This document shows, piece after piece, positions 34,129 through 43,341 of a DNA stretch of 64,000 nucleotides. The notes beneath the pieces are model-generated. The model did no database searches. It was not told where the DNA came from and saw only the letters and a program-made list of their open reading frames with translations. Position numbers and translations under genes: made by a program. The DNA comes from Exilibacterium tricleocarpae (GTDB lineage Bacteria; Pseudomonadota; Gammaproteobacteria; Pseudomonadales; Cellvibrionaceae), in contig NZ_ML660109.1 in the NCBI RefSeq assembly GCF_007004655.1, forward strand, positions 1-64,000, written 5' to 3'. Each line of letters starts with the position of its first letter. Position 1 is the first letter of the stretch.

Positions 34129-36075
34129 GTGAAACTCGGTGTTTGTTACTACCCGGAGCACTGGCCCGAAAGTGAGTGGGAAACCCAGGCCGCGCAGATG
34201 GTCGATATGGGAATTGCCTATGTGCGCATCGGCGAATTTGCCTGGAGCCGGCTGGAGCCGCAGCGCGACCGGTTTAGCTGGGAGTGGCTGGATCGGGCCA
34301 TCGCGGTGCTGGCGGCACACCAGTTACAAGTCGTACTGGGAACCCCCACCGCGACGCCGCCGAAATGGTTGCTCGACGAGTCGCCGGATATTGTGGCGGT
34401 GGGTGCGGACGGTCGCCGCCGGGGCTTTGGTTCGCGCCGTCACTACTGTTTTTCCAGCCGCACTTATCGCGCCGAAACCGCGCGCATTGTTACCGCCATG
34501 GCGCAACGCTACGGGGGTAACCCGGCCATTGTCGCCTGGCAGACGGACAACGAATTTGGCTGCCACAACACCACGGTCAGCTATTCGGACGAGGCGTTGC
34601 GGGCGTTCCGGTTGTGGCTGGAGGAGAAGTACGGCAATGTCGAGACGCTTAACCGGGCCTGGGGCAATGTTTTCTGGAGCATGGAATACTCAAGTTTTGA
34701 AGCCGTCGAGGCGCCCAGCGGCACCGTGACTGAAAGCAATCCCTCGCATCGCCTTGACTATCGCCGTTTCGCCTCGGATCAGGTGGCCAGTTACAACCGC
34801 CTGCAGGCGGATATCATTCGCCGCTACCACCCCGATGTCGATATCGTGCACAACTTCATGGGCTATTCCACCGGCTTCGATCACCACAAGGTAGGCCGCG
34901 ATCTGGATATCGCCAGTTGGGACAGTTACCCGCTCGGATTTCTCGAACAGGGCAGGTTCGCCGCTGCGGAGAAGCTGGCGTTTATGCGCCAGGGTCACCC
35001 TGACTTTGCCGGGTTTCATCACGATCTGTATCGCGGCTGCTGTAACGGGCGCTGGTGGGTGATGGAGCAGCAGCCGGGGCCGGTCAACTGGGCTCCCAAC
35101 AATCCCGCGCCCTTGCCGGGGATGGTCAGAACCTGGACCTGGGAGGCCTTTGCCCACGGCGCCGAGGTGGTGTCTTATTTTCGCTGGCGCCAGGCGCCCT
35201 TTGCCCAGGAACAGATGCACGCCGGTTTACATCTGCCCAATGGCGAACCGGACGTGGCCGCCTTCGAAGCCGCACAGGTGGCGACCGAGATCGCCGCGCT
35301 CGACACCGGTGCCGACCGGCGCAGCAGCGTGGCCCTGGTCTACAGTTATGAAGCGGAGTGGATCGTCGAGATTCAACCGCAGGGTGAAGCGTTGTCCTGT
35401 TACCACTGGACCTATGCCTGCTACACCGCCTTGCGGGAACTGGGGTTGGATGTGGATATCGTATCGCCGCAGGCGTCATTGCAAGAGTATCGGATGGTGG
35501 TGGTGCCCTGCCTGCCCCATGCCGACGATCGCTTTGTCGCCGAACTGGCCGGACTGACGGTGCCGATACTGTTGGGTATGCGTACCGGCAGCAAGACCGA
35601 GTCGTTCCAGATTCCGGGCCAACTGCCGCCCGGCGCGCTGCAAACGCTGATACCGTTGCGTATTGCGCGGGTGGAGAGCCTGCGTCCTGATCACGCTGAA
35701 ATCCTGACGCTGGACGGTGCCGATTACCGGGCCCATTACTGGCTCGAGTGGGTGGAGACGGCGCTGCCGGCACTGATGTCCACAGCCGCGGGTCGGGGCG
35801 TCTGGTTCAAACACACAACAGCTACCCACCCGGGTATTCACTATCTGGCCACTTGGCCGGAGGCGGCGTTGTTGCGCAAAGTCATGCAGGCCATTGCCGT
35901 CGAAGCGGGTCTGGCGGTGGAGGAGGTACCGCCGGGGGTGCGGCTGCGCCGCCGCGGCGAGGTGCAGTTCGCGTTTAACTACAATGCCCACCCGGTGACG
36001 CTGGCGTCGCGGGAGTATGTGCTCGGCGAAGCCCTTATCCCCGCCGGCGGGGTGGCGGCTTGGAAGGGGAGATGA
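34129..36075 (+). CDS. Glycoside hydrolase family 42 beta-galactosidase
   Basis: The 648-residue protein has the GH42 opening KLGVCYYPEHWPESEWE, the acid/base Glu142 in WQTDNEFGCHNT, and the nucleophile Glu313 in WWVMEQQPGPVNWAP. A trimerisation domain (residues about 400-570) and a C-terminal Greek-key domain follow, ending FNYNAHPVTL...GVAAWKGR. It has no signal peptide. GH42 enzymes act on beta-galactosides in the cytoplasm. With the upstream GH36 gene and galM it could process the headgroups of digalactosyl and monogalactosyl lipids to galactose and glycerol. The start is a GTG at 34129 with GAGAGGTAAG upstream. Confidence 0.93.
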   Translation: MKLGVCYYPEHWPESEWETQAAQMVDMGIAYVRIGEFAWSRLEPQRDRFSWEWLDRAIAVLAAHQLQVVLGTPTATPPKWLLDESPDIVAVGADGRRRGFGSRRHYCFSSRTYRAETARIVTAMAQRYGGNPAIVAWQTDNEFGCHNTTVSYSDEALRAFRLWLEEKYGNVETLNRAWGNVFWSMEYSSFEAVEAPSGTVTESNPSHRLDYRRFASDQVASYNRLQADIIRRYHPDVDIVHNFMGYSTGFDHHKVGRDLDIASWDSYPLGFLEQGRFAAAEKLAFMRQGHPDFAGFHHDLYRGCCNGRWWVMEQQPGPVNWAPNNPAPLPGMVRTWTWEAFAHGAEVVSYFRWRQAPFAQEQMHAGLHLPNGEPDVAAFEAAQVATEIAALDTGADRRSSVALVYSYEAEWIVEIQPQGEALSCYHWTYACYTALRELGLDVDIVSPQASLQEYRMVVVPCLPHADDRFVAELAGLTVPILLGMRTGSKTESFQIPGQLPPGALQTLIPLRIARVESLRPDHAEILTLDGADYRAHYWLEWVETALPALMSTAAGRGVWFKHTTATHPGIHYLATWPEAALLRKVMQAIAVEAGLAVEEVPPGVRLRRRGEVQFAFNYNAHPVTLASREYVLGEALIPAGGVAAWKGR

Positions 36076-36078
36076 TCC

Positions 36079-36098
36079 GGCCCGCCCGCGGCGGGTCC
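36079..36098 (+). terminator. Hairpin directly after the GH42 gene
   Basis: GGCCCGCC-CGC-GGCGGGTCC begins four bases after the stop codon. The stem is strong, but no T run follows, so it may be an RNA 3'-end stabiliser rather than a classical intrinsic terminator. The rest of 36099-36449 shows only another hairpin around 36210-36233 (GCTACCG ... CGGTAGC) and no gene. Confidence 0.4.
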
Positions 36099-36449
36099 GA
36101 ATCGGGCAAAGTCACCTAGTCTATTGACATAAAAGGGAATAGGTAAAAATCGGCACCCGCATCTGTCGCCGCCTTTAGTGACGTTTACCACCGCTTACAA
36201 TTCTACTCTACCGCTACCGGCAATCCGGCGGTAGCATTCCCGGGCTGGCCCGTCCGTCTTTTGCCCGGCGCTGGCATCAGGTTAGCCATATGGGACAGGC
36301 CGGGATTGCTAACGATTGCCTGCTTGACCACCAGACCCGGCCTCATCACTTTAACAGTCAACTGGTATGCCCGGCGCCGTTTTGGATAAAGCTGTCCTGA
36401 TAATCGTCTTAAGGAAAGTGGTTTTAAAAGCGGGGCAAGCCTGATCTCA

Positions 36450-37439
36450 ATGGAATATTCGAATTGTCTTAAAGTTGCCTTTTTACTGGCTGTCGTTGCG
36501 TTAAGTGCCGGTGGTGGTCATGCCCTGTATGCCGCCGATAAGACGAGTGAGTCCTGGCTTAAACAAGGTAAGGTGCTGCAACGCCAGGGTGATGCGGGTG
36601 CGGGAGCCCGCTATTACCGCGAGGCACAAAGTGCCTACCGCAAAGCCCTTAAGCTCGAGCCGGCAAATATACAGGCGGCCAATGGTCTCGCATCTGTGCT
36701 TATGCGTTTGGGGAACACTATTGAGGCTGCCGACGTTGTGAAACGAGCCCTGAAAATATCGCCTGACAGCCCTGTGCTTTATGCACGGCTCGCGTATATA
36801 GCACGCTATGCCGGTTACCTCGATATTTCCATCCAAGCCTATCGCCGCTCCGAGCGCTTAGATAATTCGCCAAAAAACCGCATTCGTGTGCGTGAACAAC
36901 TGGCGAAGGCCTACATCTATCAAGGCCAACACAAGGAATCGTTGAGGTTATTTGAAGAGATTGCTGCTCTGTCCAAACAACACGACATAACTGTTAGAGG
37001 TAAAACTTTCTTCTATGCCGGACTTTCCCTGCTCTATCTCGATGAACCGGTTCGGGCCCGGACGTATTTTAAGCAAGCTGTCGTCAAAGAAAAAGGATCG
37101 CTGTGGGGGCAGTTTGCCGCGGGTTATGAACGGCTCGCCGCAAAAGATAAAAAAGGTGTAAAAGACGTTGCCAACGCCCTCGCGCTTGACACGGCAAATA
37201 TTGCCGATGGTGAACGGCGTTACCGAATGGTGCACCTGGCGGCAGCCGCTGGAGAGGTTGATGGTGCATTAGAGCATTTTGACAGGGCTGTAGCGGCCGG
37301 AAACTTCAATTATCCCTATTTTGCCGATGACCTTCTAACCAGAGCATTGCGCGATTCCCATCGCTTTCAGCGCATTCTTGCACAGGCTGATAAACTGCAT
37401 AAAAATTTTCCAGCGATTGATTTACCCCAATTAAAGTAG
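36450..37439 (+). CDS. Exported TPR-repeat protein
   Basis: The 329-residue protein starts with a signal peptide (VAFLLAVVALSAGGGHALYA, about residues 9-28). It then has at least four tetratricopeptide repeats; clear ones are ARYYREAQSAYRKALKLEPA, NTIEAADVVKRALKISPDSP, and GYLDISIQAYRRSERLDNSP. TPR proteins serve as scaffolds, so no enzymatic role is implied. It is 13 bp upstream of an isoaspartyl peptidase gene and probably co-transcribed with it. Codon use (more A/T) looks a little different from the sulfonate island, as does the whole 36-41 kb block. Confidence 0.8.
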   Translation: MEYSNCLKVAFLLAVVALSAGGGHALYAADKTSESWLKQGKVLQRQGDAGAGARYYREAQSAYRKALKLEPANIQAANGLASVLMRLGNTIEAADVVKRALKISPDSPVLYARLAYIARYAGYLDISIQAYRRSERLDNSPKNRIRVREQLAKAYIYQGQHKESLRLFEEIAALSKQHDITVRGKTFFYAGLSLLYLDEPVRARTYFKQAVVKEKGSLWGQFAAGYERLAAKDKKGVKDVANALALDTANIADGERRYRMVHLAAAAGEVDGALEHFDRAVAAGNFNYPYFADDLLTRALRDSHRFQRILAQADKLHKNFPAIDLPQLK

Positions 37440-37452
37440 AGAGGAGAGAGTA

Positions 37453-38592
37453 GTGATAAGTTGGCGTATTGTTGAGAAGGCTTTTTTGCCTGTGGCTTTT
37501 GTAAAAAGCCTTTTTGCCTGCAGTCTTGTTGGCAATCGGTCGATATTGAAAAGTGTAACCTCACTGGGCCTGCTGTCGATGGTATTGGCTTGCAGCGGTT
37601 TGACTTATGCGGATGAGAATAGAAAGCAAAAATCTCTGTCAAATGACTTTGTCATAGTCATTCACGGTGGCGGTGGCGTTCGCAAGCGTGACCAAATGAC
37701 AGCGGAGCTTGAAGCCGCCCACCGTGCGGCGTTGAAAGCGTCCCTGCAGGCCGGCTATGACATTCTCGCGGCTGGTGGTGACGGTATTTCGGCTGTGGAA
37801 GCGGCGGTGATTGTGCTGGAAGACTCTCCCCTTTTTAATGCCGGGAAAGGCTCCAGCTTTAACCGCGATGGCGTGCATCAGCTGGATGCAGCCATTATGG
37901 ATGGTCGCACATCTGATGCCGGCGCCGTGGGTGTTGTCCAGAATGTAAAGAATCCGATAACGCTGGCCCGCAAGATTATGGAGGACACCCCGCATGTCAT
38001 GATGGCCGGCGAAGGGGCGAGAGACTATGCACGCAGTGCCGGTTTGGAGATGGTGGCGCCGCACTACTTCTGGACTGAACGAAAATGGGATTCTCTGCAA
38101 CGGCGCTTGCAGCAGGGGACAAAATACGGCCGCAAGCCGCGCCAGGCGAGCCTGTCGGGTAGGCCTGCCGATGTCGGGCAATGGGGTACGGTCGGTGCCG
38201 TAGCACTGGACAGGCACGGCAACCTGGCGGCGGCGACATCGACTGGAGGTCGTGAGGGTAAGCTCCCCGGCCGTATTGGCGACAGCCCTATTATCGGCGC
38301 TGGAACCTATGCTCACAATGGCACGCTTGCTGCTTCGTCCACCGGGCTTGGCGAGTACGTTATTCGTACGGTAAGTACTAAACTGATGTCTGATTTAATG
38401 GCCTTTAAAGCCTACTCGGCAGATGACGCCGTGCGCGAGTCAATGCAACGCGTTATTGACCTGGGGGGAGGCGTTGGTGTCATCGCCGTCGATAAAGAGG
38501 GCAAGGTTGTTATGCGGTATTCCGGTCGGGGCATGTATCGGGGTTTCGTTCGCCAGGATGGCAAGTTCGTAACAAAAATTTATAAGGACTGA
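37453..38592 (+). CDS. Isoaspartyl peptidase/L-asparaginase family 2 (Ntn hydrolase), probable exported lipoprotein
   Basis: The 379-residue protein contains FVIVIHGGGGV near residue 65, NAGKGSSFNRDGVHQLDAAIMDG, and the autocleavage nucleophile Thr246 in WGTVGAVALDRHGNLAAATSTGG. The enzyme is made as a precursor that self-cleaves before this Thr and removes beta-aspartyl residues from dipeptides, or hydrolyses asparagine. Unlike E. coli IaaA it has an N-terminal extension of about 60 residues with a hydrophobic stretch and a lipobox-like VLAC at residues 48-51, so it may be a periplasmic lipoprotein. GTG start at 37453 with GAGGAGAGAG upstream. The downstream neighbours are a PLP enzyme and a dicarboxylate symporter, suggesting uptake of released aspartate. 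Confidence 0.88.
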   Translation: MISWRIVEKAFLPVAFVKSLFACSLVGNRSILKSVTSLGLLSMVLACSGLTYADENRKQKSLSNDFVIVIHGGGGVRKRDQMTAELEAAHRAALKASLQAGYDILAAGGDGISAVEAAVIVLEDSPLFNAGKGSSFNRDGVHQLDAAIMDGRTSDAGAVGVVQNVKNPITLARKIMEDTPHVMMAGEGARDYARSAGLEMVAPHYFWTERKWDSLQRRLQQGTKYGRKPRQASLSGRPADVGQWGTVGAVALDRHGNLAAATSTGGREGKLPGRIGDSPIIGAGTYAHNGTLAASSTGLGEYVIRTVSTKLMSDLMAFKAYSADDAVRESMQRVIDLGGGVGVIAVDKEGKVVMRYSGRGMYRGFVRQDGKFVTKIYKD

Positions 38593-38788
38593 TTGTGTTC
38601 TTAAGCTGATTTCTACCGAGTGCCTGTTTATTCGGATAAAGAAAACTTGACGCTAAAAAAACGGCGTCGCTGACAGGGGCGGTTTTCAAGTGGTTAACCT
38701 ATCGGCGCAAATCAGCTTCCGTATAGATAAATATAGGAGTTTCAGCTCCCTAAAACCCAATGGATGCCATGAATAGGTCAGTGAAAAA

Positions 38789-39973
38789 ATGAGCCAGCCC
38801 GATTTCGATTTTTTTCGTTCAGGTTTTCCCGCACTGAAAGAAAAAGTGTATCTCTCTATTTGTGACAAGATGATTTTGCACGATGCCGTGCGCGAGAATA
38901 TTGATGTTTTTCTGGATAAACTGGCGATGGCTTCCGCCAATCGCGTTGATCATGAAGAAAAAGTTTGTAGCGCCAGGGCGAGATTCGCCCGGTTGATGGG
39001 TGTTGACGCCGCGACGGTTGCCGCTGTTAAAAACGTCTCCGATGGTATCAATTCCGTGGCCTGGGCAGTGCCGATGGCAGAGGGAGACAATGTGGTCGTG
39101 ACCGCTGAAGCTGAGCACCCTAACAATGTGTATCCCTGGTTACGGGTGGGGAAAAGAGGTGTTGAAGTACGCATTGTTCCAGCAAAACCCACCGGGGAAA
39201 TTGATGTCACCGCCATGATCGCGGCGATCGACAAGCGGACCCGTATTGTCAGTTGCGCCTCAGTGACATTTGCGCCTGGTCACAGAACTGATATCGCCAG
39301 GCTTGGCGAAGCATGTCGCAAGCGCGATGTGTTTTTGCTGGTGGATGGTGTCCAATCGGCGGGTATTTTAGCGCATGAACTGGTGGACGAAAATATAGAT
39401 GGTTTTGCGACGTCGACGTCAAAAGGCCTGTTGGGCTTATATGGTTTTGGTTTTCTATATGTCTCGTCGCGATGGATAGAACGCCTGGAGCCAGCCTATT
39501 TATCACGGCCGGCGGTGAGTATGGACACTGAAGACCATTCCAGCATGGGCGGTTTTGACTATGTTTTGCAGCCGGATAGCCGCCGTTTTGAGCTGGGCAG
39601 TTACAATCTCGCCGGTGCTTATGCTGCCGATAAATCGCTTGAATTGCTATTGGGATTAGGTAAGAAAGTCATAGAGAAGCGGGTGTTGGAGCTGGCAGCC
39701 CTGTTACATGACGGGTTGAGTTCGCTTGATCTCAGCCCGGCCGTTCCCCGTCAGGGCGCACGGCAATCGCATATTATTACCGTGGGTGCGCTGGATGCGG
39801 GCGGCCATGGCTTTTCAACCGACCCCCATATTACGCAGATATCGGCACGGTTAGCTGAAGACGATGTTATTCATACTGTCAGGCGTGGACAGTTGCGCTT
39901 TGCTGTACACGCCTACAACAACGTTTCCGATATCGAGCAGGTATTGTCCTGTGTTAAAACTGCAATAGCATAA
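38789..39973 (+). CDS. Aminotransferase class V (PLP) enzyme of the cysteine desulfurase/isopenicillin epimerase group
   Basis: The 394-residue protein has the fold-type I layout of class V enzymes. Features are AATVAAVKNVSDGINSVAWA (cofactor phosphate), VVTAEAEHPNNVYPWL, the aspartate-containing LLVDGVQSAGILAHEL, and the PLP Lys212 in ATSTSKGLLGLYGFGFLYV. I see no obvious catalytic Cys loop like that of IscS/SufS, so a desulfurase is less likely than an epimerase, lyase or aminotransferase acting on an amino acid. It lies 9 bp before a GltP-type symporter gene, so the substrate is probably an acidic amino acid or related compound brought in by that transporter. Confidence 0.8.
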   Translation: MSQPDFDFFRSGFPALKEKVYLSICDKMILHDAVRENIDVFLDKLAMASANRVDHEEKVCSARARFARLMGVDAATVAAVKNVSDGINSVAWAVPMAEGDNVVVTAEAEHPNNVYPWLRVGKRGVEVRIVPAKPTGEIDVTAMIAAIDKRTRIVSCASVTFAPGHRTDIARLGEACRKRDVFLLVDGVQSAGILAHELVDENIDGFATSTSKGLLGLYGFGFLYVSSRWIERLEPAYLSRPAVSMDTEDHSSMGGFDYVLQPDSRRFELGSYNLAGAYAADKSLELLLGLGKKVIEKRVLELAALLHDGLSSLDLSPAVPRQGARQSHIITVGALDAGGHGFSTDPHITQISARLAEDDVIHTVRRGQLRFAVHAYNNVSDIEQVLSCVKTAIA

Positions 39974-39982
39974 TGGAGTACT

Positions 39983-41245
39983 ATGACTTCGCAATCTGAT
40001 AAGCCTGCAGGCCGCTCTCCTCTTCGATACTTCGACATTGTGCGTCTCTACAATGAGAGTTCTCTCGGCGTTAAGATTCTGGTTGGTATGATAATCGGCG
40101 GGGTTATCGGTCTACTGCTGGGAGAAAGGGCAACCGCAGTGCGCCCCATTGGCGATCTGTTTATCCGTCTGTTGCTAATGGCTGCTATCCCGCTGGTTTT
40201 CTTTAATCTTGCCGCCGGTATTACCAGTTTGAAAAATATCGGCGTACTGAGTCGATTTGGTGTGCGCACTGTGGGCTATTACCTCTGCACCACAACCATG
40301 GCACTCGCGTTGGGGCTGTTGATTACGCACTGGTTCAAGCCCGGCGTGGGTATGCAATTGACACAAAGTGTTGATGGAGGCTTTGGCGAGGTTCCGGCAG
40401 TTGGCCAGATTGTATTGGATTTATTTCCCGCTAATGTATTTCGGGCTTTTGCCGAGGGAAATGTAGCGCAAGTTGTCGTCTTTTCACTATTTATCGGTAT
40501 CGCAACTCTGTTGTTGCCAAGTGAACCCCGCGCAAAAATTGAAGACGGTATAAGTGTTGCAGCTCAGCTTTTTAGAAAGCTGGTTGATGTTATCCTGAAA
40601 TTCGGGCCGATCGGGGTAGGTGCCTTAGCCGCCGTGACTATAGGTGAGCATGGCGAGAAAATTTTTGGTCCGTTGGCAAAGTTTATCGGATCAGTCTGGT
40701 TTGCACAGGCTTTAATGGTCTTGTTTTACAGCGTTATATTATTGACAATTTCCCGGCGCAACCCCTTGCGTTGGCTTAAAAAAACATCGTCTTTGTACGC
40801 TACAACTGCAGCCACTTGCAGCAGTCTGGCAAGTTTAGTCGTAGCCATGGATATTGCCGAAAAATACCTAAAGATACCCCGCAGTGTTTTCAGCTTTACT
40901 TTGCCTCTGGGGGCCCAGCTTAACAAAGACGGCACCTCTATTATGCTGGCGGCCGTACTGTTGTTTACTGCCCAGGCCGCAGGTGTGGAGTTTACCTTAA
41001 CGGAACAGATTACGATTGTTTTAATCGGACTGTTGTTATCGGAGGGTTCTGGCGGTATTCCCGGTGGTGGGCTGGTTATTGCCTTGATCTTTGTGGAGGC
41101 GTTTAATTTACCGGTGGAGGTTGCGGGTATCGTTGCGGGTATCTATCGCCTGATTGATATGGGTAGTACAACGGTGAATGTAATGAGTGATTTGGTTTGG
41201 ACTACCGTCCTGAGTGATATCGAAAAGCGCAGCGGCAATTCGTAA
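39983..41245 (+). CDS. Dicarboxylate/amino acid:cation symporter (DAACS, GltP/DctA type)
   Basis: The 420-residue protein has eight membrane helices and two re-entrant loops. Family motifs are ATTAATCSSLASLVVAMDIAEK (HP1-like), FTLPLGAQLNKDGTSIMLAAV (where most family members read ...GATINMDGTA), and LLSEGSGGIPGGGLVIALIF (HP2). A late GSTTVNVMSDLVWTTVLS carries the substrate-binding Asn/Asp region (many members read ...R..VNV.GD). It imports C4-dicarboxylates or acidic amino acids with protons or sodium. It completes a run of TPR protein, isoaspartyl peptidase and PLP enzyme. Two hairpins after the stop (41338-41371 and 41407-41436) may end the transcript. Confidence 0.88.
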   Translation: MTSQSDKPAGRSPLRYFDIVRLYNESSLGVKILVGMIIGGVIGLLLGERATAVRPIGDLFIRLLLMAAIPLVFFNLAAGITSLKNIGVLSRFGVRTVGYYLCTTTMALALGLLITHWFKPGVGMQLTQSVDGGFGEVPAVGQIVLDLFPANVFRAFAEGNVAQVVVFSLFIGIATLLLPSEPRAKIEDGISVAAQLFRKLVDVILKFGPIGVGALAAVTIGEHGEKIFGPLAKFIGSVWFAQALMVLFYSVILLTISRRNPLRWLKKTSSLYATTAATCSSLASLVVAMDIAEKYLKIPRSVFSFTLPLGAQLNKDGTSIMLAAVLLFTAQAAGVEFTLTEQITIVLIGLLLSEGSGGIPGGGLVIALIFVEAFNLPVEVAGIVAGIYRLIDMGSTTVNVMSDLVWTTVLSDIEKRSGNS

Positions 41246-41337
41246 TCTCGGCAATCCGGTTTTTGGTCGGGCGGTCTTCGATAGCACCAGGGCCAAACTC
41301 CGGCGGTGGCGTTTGCCGGTGAGTCCGGCACACCGGC

Positions 41338-41371
41338 GCTAATGGCGCTAGTCGGAGCTAGTGCCATTAGC
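41338..41371 (+). terminator. Hairpin after the symporter gene
   Basis: GCTAATGGCGCTAG and GCTAGTGCCATTAGC can pair with one mismatch around a 5-base loop. It lies 93 bp after the symporter stop with no T run. Confidence 0.45.
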
Positions 41372-41406
41372 GATTAAACCCAATGGTTGTTATGCGAATA
41401 GAGCAA

Positions 41407-41436
41407 AATAAAAGCGGCAACGTCGCAGCTTTTATT
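41407..41436 (+). terminator. Terminator-like inverted repeat
   Basis: AATAAAAGC and GCTTTTATT form a 9-bp stem around GGCAACGTCGCA. The A run before and T run in the second arm are typical of a bidirectional intrinsic terminator. It would end the 36-41 kb operon before the lipoprotein gene. Confidence 0.55.
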
Positions 41437-41565
41437 CCTTGTCCCGCGCACTTTGGCGGGTCTGGATGGGGATGGCGTCACAGAACCATCGGTTATTTCT
41501 GGCTCCAGCGGTTGCCCCTGGAGTAGTATTCGTGTGTCGATTAACCGTAAGTCAAGGGCCGGCGA

Positions 41566-42126
41566 ATGCGTGCAACGGTCTCGATCCTCATTCTCACCCT
41601 ACTGGTCGCCTGTGATGGACATATCTATGTGCGCGGCGGCCTGACCGATGGCGATACCTTTTATCTGCCCAGTTATGTCTATGGGAATCAAGACCCGGTG
41701 TTACAGAGCTGGGTCGCCTACAGCCTGAGTCGCAGCGTCTGCCAGCTTGAAGAAGGTGGCGAGAATCCGGCGCGCAATCATTCGTTTGACTGCGAGTTTT
41801 CGGCGCGTATGACGCTGATCGAACGCTGGGCGGAACTTGGCAGCCCGGCGACCGGCGGCGATAACCTGCTGTCAGGGGAGTTCGGTGATGCCGCCTATCT
41901 CGACACCCTCTCACAGATACGCAGGGGCGGTTTCCTGCGCGAATATATCTGGCACTACCTGCACCGGCGCCAATGGCGCGCGCCGCCCGACCTGCGTGCG
42001 CGGGAGTTTGAGCGCTGGCGGCTGGCTGAGCTGGCGGCCGATCATCGACCGCAAACCCGCATTATCGGTTTCTGGGGTTATGGTGATGCCGGTGCCGGTG
42101 CCGGTAGCGAAGTGAGCGATCCATAA
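41566..42126 (+). CDS. Hypothetical lipoprotein
   Basis: The 186-residue product has a short signal peptide with a lipobox (ILTLLVAC, Cys near residue 15: MRATVSILILTLLVACDGH). I do not recognise a domain. The mature part is acidic to neutral with two Cys (CQLEEGGENPARNHSFDC) that could form a disulfide. A C-terminal Gly/Ala tract (GDAGAGAGS) is preceded on the DNA by a short run of GCCGGT repeats (about 42090-42106). It stands alone, after a likely terminator and before a TetR gene. Confidence 0.6.
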   Translation: MRATVSILILTLLVACDGHIYVRGGLTDGDTFYLPSYVYGNQDPVLQSWVAYSLSRSVCQLEEGGENPARNHSFDCEFSARMTLIERWAELGSPATGGDNLLSGEFGDAAYLDTLSQIRRGGFLREYIWHYLHRRQWRAPPDLRAREFERWRLAELAADHRPQTRIIGFWGYGDAGAGAGSEVSDP

Positions 42127-42438
42127 ATCGCCGCTATTCTTTGACTTTCCCTGTAGTATCCCGACACGATTCTGCCCCGCATGCCGGGAACAATCCAATG
42201 GGTCTTGCTCAATTGAAAGCTTAATCTCCCAGTTAACTTGACTTTGTTATTATTTTTACCAGAGCTGAATAAGTTATGTGAACTGTCCCCTGAATACCCC
42301 CTTTTGTGGCGGGAGAGTGAGGTCAATCGGTATCTAACTGATAATTCAACCCCAAAATTATAATTAGCAGTTGCCAGCGCCTCGATCTTTGCACTATATT
42401 TTGCCATCCGTCAATAAAGGGCGGGATAACGGGCGAGG

Positions 42439-43110
42439 GTGAACAAAGCGATGACGGTAGATACACCTGTCAAAACGGGCGCTAAAAAACGCACGCGACT
42501 GGCGCCGGAGAAGCGCCGTGGGCTGATTCTGGACGCCGCGGCCAAAGTGGTTATCGAAGAGGGTGTCTCCGCAGTGTCCATGGAGCGCCTCGGGCGCGAT
42601 GCCAATATCAGCAAAGCCCTGGTATATAACTATTTTTCCAACCGCAATGAGTTGCTGGCGGCGCTGTTGCAGCGTGAGTTCGACGCCATTCGCGACGTCA
42701 ATATCGGTATTGCCGAAACCGCCAAGGACTTTGAGGAGATGGTACGGCTTACCACCCGCGCGCGGCTGTTGCGGATTCAGGAAAAAGGTTCGTTGGAGCA
42801 CCGGCTGATGAGCGAACCGGCGGTACTGGACCTGGTGCGCCAGGTTTACGATGCCGACCGGCAGTTGACCAACCGGTACCTGGTCAAGCAGGTCAGGCAC
42901 TTGTACGACCTCCCCCTCGAGATCGCCATTATCGTGGTCAATATGTGTAATAGCATGACAAGTGCCGGTTTGCAGTTTGTGATCGACGGTGCGGTGCAAT
43001 TACAGGCGGTGGAAGACCTGAGTGTGAAAATGACCCTGGCCGCCCTCGACGCCGCCGCCGTGGAACACGGCGGTGCCGATCACGCCGCCAACAAACCTCT
43101 GGTAAAATAG
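42439..43110 (+). CDS. TetR/AcrR-family transcriptional regulator
   Basis: The 223-residue protein has the TetR N-terminal helix-turn-helix: RRGLILDAAAKVVIEEGVSAVSMERLGRDANISKALVYNYFSNRNELLAALL, about residues 29-80. The ligand-binding half shows no recognised effector signature. It is 231 bp upstream of glpK in the same direction, but nothing in the sequence shows that it controls glpK. The start at 42439 could also be the ATG at 42451, three residues of either being poorly conserved in such tails. Confidence 0.88.
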   Translation: MNKAMTVDTPVKTGAKKRTRLAPEKRRGLILDAAAKVVIEEGVSAVSMERLGRDANISKALVYNYFSNRNELLAALLQREFDAIRDVNIGIAETAKDFEEMVRLTTRARLLRIQEKGSLEHRLMSEPAVLDLVRQVYDADRQLTNRYLVKQVRHLYDLPLEIAIIVVNMCNSMTSAGLQFVIDGAVQLQAVEDLSVKMTLAALDAAAVEHGGADHAANKPLVK

Positions 43111-43341
43111 CCGGGCGCGGTCGGCCCGAGTATTCACCATCAATACGATTTCGCGCTTTCAGCGCGGCCTCCACCCGCGCAACGGCAGGCCCGACTGCAC
43201 ATATTGCCGGGGCCACTGTCGGGGCTGTCGCTAAAGGTCCGCTCGAGAGGCTTTTACTGAGAAGACGGCAGTAGAAAGCACGATTGCCAAAGGATGAGGC
43301 CGGGTACCACAGAACTATCACAATAAAAGGTCATGCACACT

